Source: Butyriboletus loyo (Eukaryota; Basidiomycota; Agaricomycetes; Boletales; Boletaceae). From it: a stretch of 64,000 nucleotides of DNA. Location of the stretch: positions 1 to 64,000 of the forward strand of contig JBBPSI010000115.1 of NCBI GenBank assembly GCA_038093515.1, in the 5' to 3' direction. The notes beneath the pieces were generated by a model, which made no database searches, had not been told where the DNA came from, and saw only the letters and a list, made by a program, of their open reading frames with translations. Within the stretch, counting starts at the first letter, position 1; each line of letters starts with the position of its first letter. The position numbers and the translations under genes are program-made. Positions 47,464 to 59,426 of the stretch are shown here, piece after piece.

Positions 47464-49021
<1,558 letters not shown>

Positions 49022-49235
49022 CATGAATTGTGGTGGAGACGGTGGATTGATTGTTTGCTGTACTCGTTGTATAATGACTCTGTTGGCCATTGTTCAATGA
49101 ATTTCGTTGGCCTCTAAAGTTCCACTGTTGCTTACTTCAGCACCAGAAAACTGGCAATGGGGCTCAAACGGGCCCATTTATGATGGCTGGCTGTTGGATG
49201 CATAACCGCACGTGTCTTGTTATCGACCCTCTACC

Positions 49236-50670
49236 ATGGCCTCAGTCAATGCCCAATGGATGCCCGTCACTGGACGCCACAAAGTAGGGATTGGCGCCTC
49301 ACTTGGACGAGCTCTCAAGGCACGAAAGGGGATCGCCCCCCCGAAGCGAGCAAGTAACCTCCCAGATCGCGACTTTTATTCCTTCCGCTGTACGTCGGGG
49401 TTTCGGATGCCTACACTACTGACATACCAAGCAATTCGTCGTCTCAGACAATTTCAAGCCGGAGTCAATCGATCCAGATAAACCTGGTTCTATCGAGGTG
49501 AAACGCACCAAGGAGTCGACGAGTGTCACGGTGGAACGACCAAGCTCACAGGTACGTGCATGTCTCTTGCTATGGAATCATCGCCGACGACGTCCCACAG
49601 GCAAGGGAAAGCCACCTCTTTAAAGGGACAGAGCAGCCAGTTAAAGAATATGACTGTGTGTTGATTTATGACGAAGACCTGGGTGTGAGTGCCCGGTTCA
49701 TTCGGTTGGCCTTTCAGTTTACGTGCATATTTCTCTAGACATTCACCCTCGAAAAGATTGATTCGTTTATAAATTTTAGTTATGATCGAAAGGTTCAGAC
49801 ATCATCCTCTACAGTCCAACGAGTCACGGCTTCTCGTGAGCATTATCTTCCTCAGTGTTCTACACACTGACTGTTGGCTATCTAGCAATGCCAGTCACGC
49901 CCCAACATGCCGATGACGGCGTAGACCTAGCGAAGGAACTAGAAAGAGATTTAGTCGGGCTCGAGGACGCTGAGGGTGAACCAGATGATGACTTTGAAGA
50001 AATTATTGCAACAATCGCCTCGGAACAAAAGGATCGAAGATTCGAGGAGGAAGAAGAGGAAGAGGAGGAAGAACTGATCCTTGCTGCTAGTAAAGGGCCG
50101 GTGCCACCATTGCCACCTAAATCCAAATCTCTGCGTAGCATTCCTTCCAACCCGCAGGAACCAATATCCAAGCCTAAACTCAAGTCGAAGGACTTCTCAA
50201 GAGAAAAGGGAGAACCCGAATCCCAGGACATCGTTGATTCTGAACTGGAGGAGGTCCTTGCCTTTGGAGTTCCCACTCGTACAACAAAACGCCAAAAACT
50301 CTCACCGGTGGTTCAGAAACCCCCGCCCACCACCCAACTAGCACTCCCGAATTCTTCTACTTCCGTTATCTTGCCATCCTCACGACCTCCACCTAAATAT
50401 GATTCTGATTCAGAAGAAGATGACTGGGACCCGGTTGTTGGTGGTGACCCCCGTACGGAAAATGATGCTCAGGAAATTGACCTCGATGCATTTGAACAAG
50501 AGATGGAACAACAATTGGAGGGATTGGATGAAGATATACTGGCGGCTGCAATGTCATCGGAACCGGTCTCGGCTCCTCGACGACCAATGTCGTTGAACCA
50601 ATTTGCCGGTGGACAGTTGAGTCCAGACGAAGACAGCACCTCCTCAAGTGATGACAGTGACGAGGATTGA
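49236..50670 (+). CDS. EAF-like Pol II elongation factor subunit
   Basis: Five exons: 49236-49389, 49448-49551, 49601-49684, 49739-49835, 49886-50670, giving 407 residues. The N-terminal domain matches the ELL-associated factor (EAF) fold: DFYSFRYNFKPESIDPDKPG, STSVTVERPSSQ, HLFKGTEQPVKEYDCVLIYD, TFTLEKIDSFINFSYDRK. EAF proteins bind and activate ELL to raise Pol II elongation in the nucleus. The rest is acidic and disordered, with a Glu run near residue 205, a basic segment TTKRQKLSP and a Ser/Asp-rich end, as expected for a transactivating tail. The start MASVNAQWMPVTGRHKVGIG keeps the domain whole. It runs in tandem behind KRR1. Confidence 0.85.
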
Positions 50671-50786
50671 TTCGTATCCGTTGCGGTGCCGCTGTCATAC
50701 CAGCGTTGTTGCATCAATTTCTAGACGTCGAAGACTATTCTATTACACTGTACTCCAGTACAAGCTTCTACTAAAGGAAGGGAAAT

Positions 50787-51420
50787 TTAATTGAAACTTA
50801 CCAAACCAGACTGGAGAACACTAGCTCGTACAGGGAACGGGGATAGAAGTTGCGGCACCGCAGAAGTGTTGAAAGTGCTGAGATTGTTTGTTCCCATACC
50901 TGTCACTGAGTACTGATGACCGGTGACGTTGGTTTGGAAACGATGCGATGAATGGCAATGCCCATAGTGACCTCTGGCTGGTCGACGAAAGGCAGTACGG
51001 GACCAGCGATGTCCAGTTCGTTGTCTCATTCGCCATATCGGATGACGACTTCACGACCATCAGAACACACACAGGTCCTGTAACATTCACAGGCACCATG
51101 CAACCGCTCATTGGCTGGTAAAAGGACGCGTTCGACCCTCCTCCCAGGACAGTTGCTGGCAAGGGCACAAGTTGATTAGCCGTTATAGTGAAGAGGGAAG
51201 GACCCACATTTGCTGAGGTGGCCCCGTTCAAAGCGGGAGAAACTGTAATGAGTTTCGTTCCAGCCCGCACTCACGGGATGATCAAGGGCTTCAGTTAACG
51301 TTGCGCTGGACAGGAGGTTGAAAATACTCTGGTGGCAAGCCTCGACCGTCGAGATGTAGGCGTCGACTCGGCTAACGAAGTCAATGCACCAGGTTAAGTC
51401 TCTATAATACATTTTCACGA
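50787..51420 (-). pseudogene. Frame-disrupted remnant of a secreted-protein gene
   Basis: On the minus strand, fragments of one protein appear in successive frames: SPALNGATSANVGPSLFTIT and ANQLVPLPATVLGGG, then VNVTGPVCVLMV; then, in another frame, GPVLPFVDQPEVTMGIAIH; then, in a third, NVTGHQYSVTGMGTNN down to a stop near 50787. The many N-glycosylation-type NxT sites suggest an extracellular domain. The frame changes are not matched by splice sites, so I read it as a broken gene rather than exons. The family is not recognised. An upstream frame (51418-51176) may supply part of the N-terminus. Confidence 0.45.
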
Positions 51421-51755
51421 CACAACTCTTGTGTTGACGTTTGTGAGGCGCCAGTAAGGTTAAACGTAGATGACTTGGCCACCGAGAGCGCGGATGGCGG
51501 ACTACTAGAAAGGCAAGGCTTTACTCTCTGACTATTAGTAGTGGACTTCTACAGAAATCCGACTTGCGATTAGTTGACTCATCAGTGTGTTTGTACAGTC
51601 TGGAAACTTGACTACGGGCAGGCATGGTGGGTAGGAAAAAGACGTAGCGATAAAACCTTCTGGAAGCTTAATGCAGAACTCGCAGACACTCCTCTTCATA
51701 AAAGTATATAATTGTCAACTCAACAATTGCACTTGGGTATATTGTCACGGACAGG
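51421..51755. other. Intergenic stretch, no gene seen
   Basis: 335 bp downstream of the carboxypeptidase stop; nothing recognisable. Confidence 0.5.
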
Positions 51756-53835
51756 TTAAATTTCCTCGTGGGCCAACCATCTAGACACTAATGCAAACAC
51801 TTCTTCGGGCTTGTCATGAGGGACTTGAGTCATGAGTCAGATAGTAAACAAATGACGTGGGGTTGAAAACACTCATCATATGACCAGCTCCGTACACGCT
51901 AGCAAACGTCAACTTGCCACTAGTTTTTGTTTCTCCTGCAGCATTCCCATCAACTAACCAAGGCCTCCAGGCTTGTCTCTTGTACCCTTCGTTGCCGGTC
52001 CAGTCAAGCTTATCGACCCAAAGTTTATTAGCCACCCAGTTGCACTGCCAATCGTACGTCCCAGCATAGATCAGAACCCGGATGCCACGCTCGAGAAGGG
52101 CCGCAACATAATATTGAGTGTGATGCGACCACTTATCCAAGTGCGAAACGAAGTTGCGACCAACTTCATCGGAGCATGCGGTGAAATTTCCAGGGCTTTC
52201 AGCGCCTAGCATAGAACGCACGTCAGGGTCATTGAGAAACTTTTCAATAGCAGCATCTTCAGGATAGCAAAGATCCTGTGTTTCGCAAACCTAGAGCAAG
52301 TTCAACAATGCGAATGCACGGGTATGAAATAGAGGAGATACGGAACCATAGACACGTCGTAGACATTTCGTCCTGGACAGATTTTCAGTTGTTGTAATCT
52401 CGCGGCGGGCAAGACTCACCGCTATCCCAGTAGGGTTCTCTGATATGCTTGTCACAGAATTCCACCGTAGATTCACAACCCATGTGATCAAATTGGTCGA
52501 TACAATATTTACGCATCGCCGCCTGACACCTTGGCAGCTACGGAAGGTGGGCGGTCGAGTGATAACAGGGTTGGAGAAGAGATTCACTTACCGCTGCCTT
52601 GATTTGGACACAGTTGCTGATAGTTTGGAATGGGACATCTAAAGCAGATGTACCACATTGGATATCGTACAAGCCTTCGTACAGCCTTCAGATCCTCGAG
52701 TTCAATAACGGGGCGTGAAGACAAGGATCACATAGTTACGTCGAAACATCCGTGATACCGTTTCCGATAAGGACACTTTGGAGATTGATAACAGCACGTC
52801 CTTCAGCCCTTGCGATGATGTTCTGATCATATATCTCGCTAGCGAACACGGGAAGGTAGCGGCCCTAACACACATGGTTACGCTTCGCCGTGTACAATAT
52901 AGCTTTCAACGAATCTCACCGCATAGGACTCCCCAGACAGATGAAAACGCCTTCCAGCGAACTGTTTGAAGGTTTCGAAGAATATGGTTAAAAACGCGTA
53001 GACATTGCGAGCGGCTTCTTCGGTTGTCTCGACAGTCTCACCAAAGTCGGCGTAAGAGTACCCAACCCCAACACTATGATTATCGCGAAAGCTGTTTTAT
53101 CGATAACCACACAAACGGAGACTCACGGCTGATCGAGGAAGAAGATATTTGCCTCGTTGTTCCACGAATAAGGGTTCCAGGTTGTACCATTAGTGGAAGT
53201 TCCCGTGATGTCAATACGACAAGGACCTGATCCCGTATACGCTTAAGGTGTCGTTTTGTCGAATAAAAGGAGGGTCCGCACCAAGTTCGAACAACAGACC
53301 GAGGGAAGAGGTGCATCCCGGTCCTGAAGTGTGCTTGCTGATGAGTCCAAGTGTGCAGATGAGAAACGGGGGACCCGACCTCCGTTAATCCACATCATGA
53401 CGTCGTCTGTAAACGTTATGCGTTGACCGTTCATGTGTACATTATACGCTAGACCTACCCTGAGCTGGGTCCCTCCTGCTCTCAAAGAAGTAGAAGAACA
53501 AGTGTTTGGCACCCTGGTCAACATCCAAGTAGCCTGTATAAACACTGTTTATAATGAGTGTCGAGAAAAGACTCGCGATTGACGTATACTGACGATGCAG
53601 TCGGGTCGCAAAAGGTCGACTTTTTGATGCGAACAGCGTGCCAGGGGAACCGAGGATGGGAAAGAGCTGTGAAAGACTCTTCGGACGTGATGGCAGCGAG
53701 GTTCATTGGCATCGCCGGGTTGAAAGAGACCTCGCTGGCAACATTGTCCGCCGTGAACAGGTGGCTCTGGGACAACGCCCGAGCGGCTGCCCAGAGGAAA
53801 GCGAATGGTAACAAGGTCTTGCGAGTGAATATCAT
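51756..53835 (-). CDS. Serine carboxypeptidase (family S10, carboxypeptidase Y-like)
   Basis: Multi-exon gene on the minus strand with a signal peptide MIFTRKTLLPFAFLWAAARA. S10 enzymes remove C-terminal residues at acid pH in the vacuole or outside the cell. Ordered hallmarks: FCDPTA then VYTGYLDVDQGAKHLFFYFF; WINGGPGCTSSLG; NPYSWNNEANIFFLDQPVGV; the nucleophile in GESYAGRYLPVFASEIYDQN; the aspartate in YAGTYDWQCNWV; and the histidine in YGAGHM. The end PHDKPEEVFALVSRWLAHEE, with stop at 51756, lies in a last small exon after an intron of about 49 nt; without that splice the frame stops at 51814. Introns placed are GT-AG. The gene is divergent from NOP58 across 153 bp. Vacuolar versus secreted location cannot be decided from sequence. 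Confidence 0.92.
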
Positions 53836-53988
53836 CCGAGTCGAGGTCGATTGAGCAGTTGCACATTACCGCTCCGGATTGCCATTCGTGGGTCAAGTTA
53901 CCACGCTCGAAAAAACGCAGGGATTCTACATCAGCCTTGAGGGATTCATTGCCATATTACCTCGTTTTCGAGGACTCGTATCTCAACG
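53836..53988. promoter_or_regulatory. Shared divergent promoter carboxypeptidase/NOP58
   Basis: 153 bp between start codons; contains a small hairpin CCTCG-TTTT-CGAGG just before the NOP58 start and an A-run GAAAAAAC. No TATA box evident. Confidence 0.5.
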
Positions 53989-56067
53989 ATGCTGGTTCTA
54001 TACGAGACAGCTATGGGCTACTGCCTCTTCAAGCTGAGCGACTCAGCAAAACTCGATTCAGCCGATCTATACAAGGAGTTCGAGACACCAGAGAAAGCAA
54101 ATAAACTGTGCGTCGATCTCATGTCTACCTCCGTCTAGCAACTAACGTATTGAGTCCGGCTTCAAAGGCTCAAGTTGAAGGCTCTGCATCGCTTTACTTC
54201 GACGGCGACTGCGGTCGAGGATCTCACAGCCGTCCAGGACGGCAAGTTGGGGAAGGGTCTGAAAAAGTTCTTGTCAGAGGAAGTGGTAGACAAAGGCAAG
54301 GGAAAGGAATCTTTGGTCGTGATAGATCCCCACTTAGGTGTGTGGAATAACCATCTTTTGCCTTATGTGCTCACATACCTTGCAGCCCACGCTATATCGA
54401 AGAAGTTGGGTATCAAGGTCTCCGCATTGTCACCCGATAATCATAGCGACCTATGGAGAGGTATTCGCGCCCAAATAGCAGCCTTGATGGATGGCCTTGA
54501 TCCCAAGGACCTTGCTACTATGAGCTTAGGTTTAAGTCACTCATTATCCCGGTAAGTCCGACTATGATGGCGGACATCATGTTATTCATGCAGGTCTCAG
54601 CTTCAAGCTAAAATTCTCTCCGAACAAAGTTGACACCATGATAGTACAAGCCATTGCCCTCCTCGACGACCTGGACAAGGAAGTTAATATCTACGCCATG
54701 CGCGTCAAAGTGGGTAGACTGCATACTCGAGTCTGGCTTATTTTTCATTGACATCTTCAAGGAATGGTACGGGTGGCACTTCCCCGAAATGGCTAAAATG
54801 ATCTCAGACAACCTCGCGTATGCAAAAGTCGTTCGAATTATGGGTTTTCGTACCAACGCAGTAACAACGTCATTTGAAACCATCTTGCCGGAGGACCTAG
54901 AGGCGGTCCTCAAAGCTGCTGCAGAAATTTCAATGGGTACAGAGATTTCAGACAGCGACATAACGCACATACATGCTCTGTGTGACCAAGTGATCTCCAT
55001 TTCCGCGTACCGTGCCCAACTTGCAGAATATCTGCGCAATCGTATGAATGCTGTGGCTCCAAATCTCACGGCTCTCGTTGGCGATCTTGTCGGTGCAAGG
55101 CTGATATCACACGCGGGGAGTCTGTTGAACCTGGCAAAGCATCCAGCTTCCACGGTTCAAATTCTTGGTGCTGAGAAAGCACTCTTTCGTGCACTGAAAA
55201 CAAAACATGATACCCCAAAATACGGGCTTATTTACCATGTGCGTGCTATTTGTTTTTCTACTCTTGCTCCGACTGACTACGGAATCCGCAGGCGTCGTTG
55301 ATCGGCCAAGCTCCTCCAAAGCTCAAGGGAAAGGTGAGCCTAAGACTTTGGTTTACTTCCGCGTACGAATGCGTGTTATAGATGGCGCGTATGGTTGCAA
55401 CCAAAGCTGCACTCTCAATCCGTGTCGATGCTCTCACCGACGCAGACGGCAAGTCGGAAGATCAAGCCCCTTCTGTTGGTCTCGAGAATCGTGCAAAATT
55501 GGAGTCCCGGCTACGCGCACTAGAACACCAAAGCGACATGTCTGGTGTTCGACGATATACAGATGATGGCAAGAGGCAACAAAAATTCACGATGAAAGGG
55601 GACACGAAGACGTATAACACAGCTGCGGATGCTGTTGACCTAGTTCCTACACAACGAGAGCCACTAGAGACGGCTATTCAAGCAGTCTTGGACGTGAAGG
55701 CTGAGAAGAAGAAGGCGAAAGAAGAACGGAGGGCGAAGCGGAAGGCCGAGAAAGAAAAGGCAGTTGAGTCGGATGCTGACAAGATGGACGTTGACGAGGA
55801 GTCGAAAGAAAACAGGAAGGAGAAAAAACGGAAACGGCGAGAGAGCGAGGGACATAATCAAACAGATGCTGACGAAGCCAAGGTTAGTCTTTGTCGGTGA
55901 TCACTTTATTTGCCCGCTGAGCGTTGGCGCAGGAGGATGGCGAGACGGAAGCCGAGCGGAAGGCAAGGAAGGAGCGAAAGAAAGCACACAAGGCAGAAAA
56001 ATCCCAAGCAACCGCCACCAATGGAGACTCCCCCAAGAAGAAGAAAAAGAAGAAGGGTGATGTATAG
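53989..56067 (+). CDS. NOP58: Box C/D snoRNP core protein Nop58
   Basis: Eight exons: 53989-54107, 54168-54337, 54386-54551, 54601-54709, 54762-55238, 55292-55333, 55382-55882, 55933-56067, giving 572 residues. Nop58 with Nop56, Snu13 and fibrillarin methylates pre-rRNA in the nucleolus. The start [16 protein letters not shown], then [20 protein letters not shown] and [18 protein letters not shown], belongs to the N-terminal domain; the coiled coil and Nop domain follow with [49 protein letters not shown] and YGLIYHASLIGQ. The tail is the typical charged KKE/D region ending in seven lysines and GDV. About three extra residues after IKV suggest a lineage-specific insert. Confidence 0.96.
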
Positions 56068-56353
56068 TTTGGGGCGCCTCCGTCTATTTGGTTGAGGTAT
56101 CTTAGTGTTGAATACGTGTGACATATGTCATTTGACAATGCACATCTCTGCAAAGGCGCAGCAGAGTGTACATAGGCGAACGAAGTTGCACTGTTGTGTT
56201 AAGGATATTGAGGATATTAGGACCATTCAATCAGCATCATACAGTAACAAAGCAAATCAAGGGCCACTCTAAAATGTGCTCTTCTAAACTGGGATATAGT
56301 AGAGGCAGGTTTGCTTCGGTACAGCGTCCCTGGCTTAGTACACCTTTTGGACC

Positions 56354-57761
56354 ATGTCCTCAAACAACCCACGTCCTATAATCATTGTCACAGGTGCCAA
56401 CTCGTACGGGAATCTATCCATGTGCCCATCTCTCGGTAACTCACTGTTTGCAGCGGGGTCGGTTTTGGCATTTGCCACCGTCTTATTTTCCAGTTGACCA
56501 CCGGAAATCGAGAACCAGCGTCAAGCGAACTGGAACTGAACTGCGATGGGCTCACACTCATATTGGCCTGCAGAAGCAAACAGCGTGCGGAAGTTGCTCG
56601 AGCTAAACTCCACGGCATTGCAGACGAGCAGGTTCGCCGTGCCAAGCAGTCGCCCGACTACGATGGCCACGCCGAGATATTTCAGAAGAACCTACACATA
56701 GCGATACACATCATTGACCTGGCCGACGTTCAGAGTGTATTTCACTTTGCAGACGAAATTGCTCAAAAGTAGGTTCTTGCATGTACATCAAAGGACGCTT
56801 TCGCCAAGCTAACCCATCGTAGTTATCCCTACGTTTCGCACCTTATTTGCAACGCAGGAGTAGCCTGCTTTGAGAGGATAGTTTGGCCACTTGCGTTTCA
56901 GCAACTTATAACGGACTGGATCTCAGCAGTCACTGCACCAAGGTACTTCCTTCAGCGCGTCGGGGACGTTAGCCAAGATGGGCTGGGCTGGGTATGGCAG
57001 TGCAACATGTTTGGACACTATGTTTTGGTGGGTGCTCACCAATCGCGGTCGTGTGACACTAAATTCCACTCTAGTTTCGAGCATTGGAACCAATGTTGGC
57101 CAAGCACACGACAGCTCGAGTAGTTTGGATCTCATCGCATGAAGCCAGTTCCGAATTCTATGACCCGAAAGATTGGCAACTGGTAAAGACGGAGCACTCG
57201 TACGAATGTTCCAAGTACCAGATGAACATGATATCCCTACACTTGGATCGAGAAGCAATTCGTGGTCAGCTTGATTGCACACCGGCCGTGAGACATCTCA
57301 CAGCATATCCCGGAGTAGCTGGCACGAGTATAGCTACTGCCCTTCTTGGAACATTTAGGACGCTATGTATGTTCGCGGCGTTCTACATCGTGAGTGGTGT
57401 CAAAACATCCAGCGGTACATTCGCTGAATAGGCATCTCTCCAGGCAAGACTCTTGGGATCTACTAACCATCCCATTGACATCTTCAAGGCGGCCATGTCT
57501 GCAGTCCATTTGTCACTTGTTCGTATTGCATATCTACCCAGCGTTAGTGGGATACCGGCCCCAACGAATCCAAAGGAGCCTGTTGAAGTGGGTACTGTCC
57601 ACACTTCAAAGGCAGATCGCTGGGGTCGTGAGTATGTTGGGACGATTAAACTCGTCCAGACCCAAGAAGAAGAAGCCCAAACAAAAGAGTTATTGGAAAA
57701 CTGTGATCGCCTTCTGAGGACTTTCTGTGACCTCCAAGGAAGAACATCGCCATCTGGCTAG
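56354..57761 (+). CDS. ERG27: 3-keto-sterol reductase Erg27 (SDR family)
   Basis: Five exons: 56354-56403, 56454-56768, 56823-57027, 57075-57389, 57444-57761, giving 400 residues. Erg27 reduces the C3 ketone during C4 demethylation of ergosterol precursors at the ER and lipid droplets. The nucleotide site is IIVTGANSGVGFGICHRL near residue 10; LILACRS and IIDLADV follow the SDR fold; SHLICNAGV holds the NAG motif; VVWISSHEAS gives the serine and YECSK the catalytic Tyr-x-x-x-Lys. The segment RYFLQRVGDVSQDGLGWVWQ is particular to Erg27 among SDRs. A hydrophobic stretch TLCMFAAFYI may anchor the protein. It lies in tandem behind NOP58. Confidence 0.9.
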
Positions 57762-57912
57762 AGTGAAAGGCTAGCCAGTATAATACCATAGAACTCGTGC
57801 ATTCTTCACCATCCCCTAGAATAGTAGATTACACGGATCTAATGTTGAGTCGAGCTGCCTTGGAAGTATACCACGAAAACTTATCTCCGCAAGTAGGAAC
57901 TGTACTGACATG

Positions 57913-59286
57913 TTATTGGTCTGTTTTTGGCAGCTCGACGGAAATAGCAAGGTGTGTTGATCGAAACTGAGGGATGGCTCGTAAATTATCCGGTGCGGGA
58001 CCTAATGCATCCAGCTTTTTCCTAGCTCTGCCGGTCTGTGAAATGTGTTGGAACTGAAAATCTCCACGATACAGTGAGGTTGAACTTGCCGTCACCGAAT
58101 TTGCCATACCCCGCTCCAAACCCTCCAGGAGCATACACGCCTTACACAACTCGTTGCTGGATATATAGCCGCAGCGTTTGCATGTTTCTGAAAAACTGTT
58201 AACTGCTCCAGATCCAACCACGCCGCAACCAGCCTTACGTTGTGGTTTCTGTGTTGCCTTCACGTCCTCCCTCAATTCAAACGCTTCACCAGAGTGGATT
58301 ATATCGATGATTGCGCTGGGGCGAGCAACCTCCAAGTCCTTGAGGAACGTTCGGGCATGTCCGCGATACGCATCCGGGGAGTAGATGCATTCTGTTGAAA
58401 AATAGTCGAGTTTCTTAAAGTACGCATACCTTGCTAGAATGAGACGACCATGTACTCGATAAGTAATGAACGACAAACATGACGATCTCCTTTTCGTACG
58501 CATACTTGAAGGGCTTGGATCTCTTGATGCTATCCTCTCCTTGCGTGCAGATCAAGGTGCATCGTCCGAGACGAGCTATATCGCCGCGCATTACTGCAGC
58601 ACGCCTTGAGTTGTGAAGGTTCCAGGGAAAATAGTACACACCATTCATCAGTACTGTTTCTGCAATATCGTCCGCATTGTGGCCAGTCACAATATGGTCA
58701 ACGTTCAGAGAGGAGGCACCTCTGTCAAGGGCTTGCCGTCGAAATACACCACAGAATGTGCAATTGTTCTTCCTGCCTATCTCAGAGACGATCGCGTCCA
58801 TTGTCCAGCCGTAGAGCTCTTCGTAGGTGAGAATTTTGAGGGGCAAGTCGTATTGCTGCTGGTTTCGTTTCACTGTCTGTTTCGAATGATGTGGGTGTCA
58901 TCAAGGACGACATAGGGCGTACACACCTCCAATGAATCATCCCTATAACCTGTTATTCCTTCGTCTATCGAGAGCAAATACAGATCCAGACCGTAGTTGT
59001 ATCGATCGTTCAACGTCTTCATGATATATGCGAGCACCGTGGAGTCTGATGCTCAGACATGAGTAACGATTTGATCCTATGCAAGCCTAGAAAGCACACC
59101 CTTCCCTCCAGATGCACCGATGGCAACTTTGTCCCCTGGCTCGAACAACTTGGCTTCAGTGATCGTATGATGAACTTCTGTTTCAAAGACGAAGAAGAAA
59201 CATTCTTTGCATATCTGTTGACCTGTCTTCGGCCTCTTTAATATGGCCTTAGCCTGCTGGCATAAAGCGCAAGATGCAGGAGCCAT
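57913..59286 (-). CDS. NCS6: Cytosolic tRNA 2-thiolation protein Ncs6/Ctu1
   Basis: Five exons: 59286-59100, 59045-58927, 58876-58642, 58593-58479, 58429-57913, giving about 390 residues. With Ncs2 it transfers sulfur from Urm1 to wobble uridine of cytosolic tRNA Lys, Glu and Gln. The N-terminal zinc site is CALCQQAK with ICKECFF; the PP-loop is [15 protein letters not shown]; then [54 protein letters not shown] and [16 protein letters not shown] [11 protein letters not shown]. The C-terminal zinc site is [17 protein letters not shown] stretch of about 60 nt before [12 protein letters not shown] could be an extra in-frame intron. It starts 140 bp from NOP9 on the other strand. Confidence 0.93.
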
Positions 59287-59426
59287 GTCAGACTATAGGA
59301 GACAAGGAGCGTCGGATTAGATGACGATCAAGGTTTTCGGGGGGGCCGTGACCTGTTGCCTGTTTCGGGGAACTACTAATTGCGCCGTGTATCCTCTACT
59401 GAACACCTCCAGGTCCTGTATCGAGG
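59287..59426. promoter_or_regulatory. Shared divergent promoter NCS6/NOP9
   Basis: 140 bp between outward-facing start codons; contains GATGACG (59323 region) and a G-run. No TATA box evident. Confidence 0.5.

Noticed and set aside
51814..51860. Premature end of the carboxypeptidase after YGAGHM
   Set aside because: The next small exon encodes the typical C-terminus (HDKPEEVFALVSRWL) and is joined by a normal-sized GT-AG intron.
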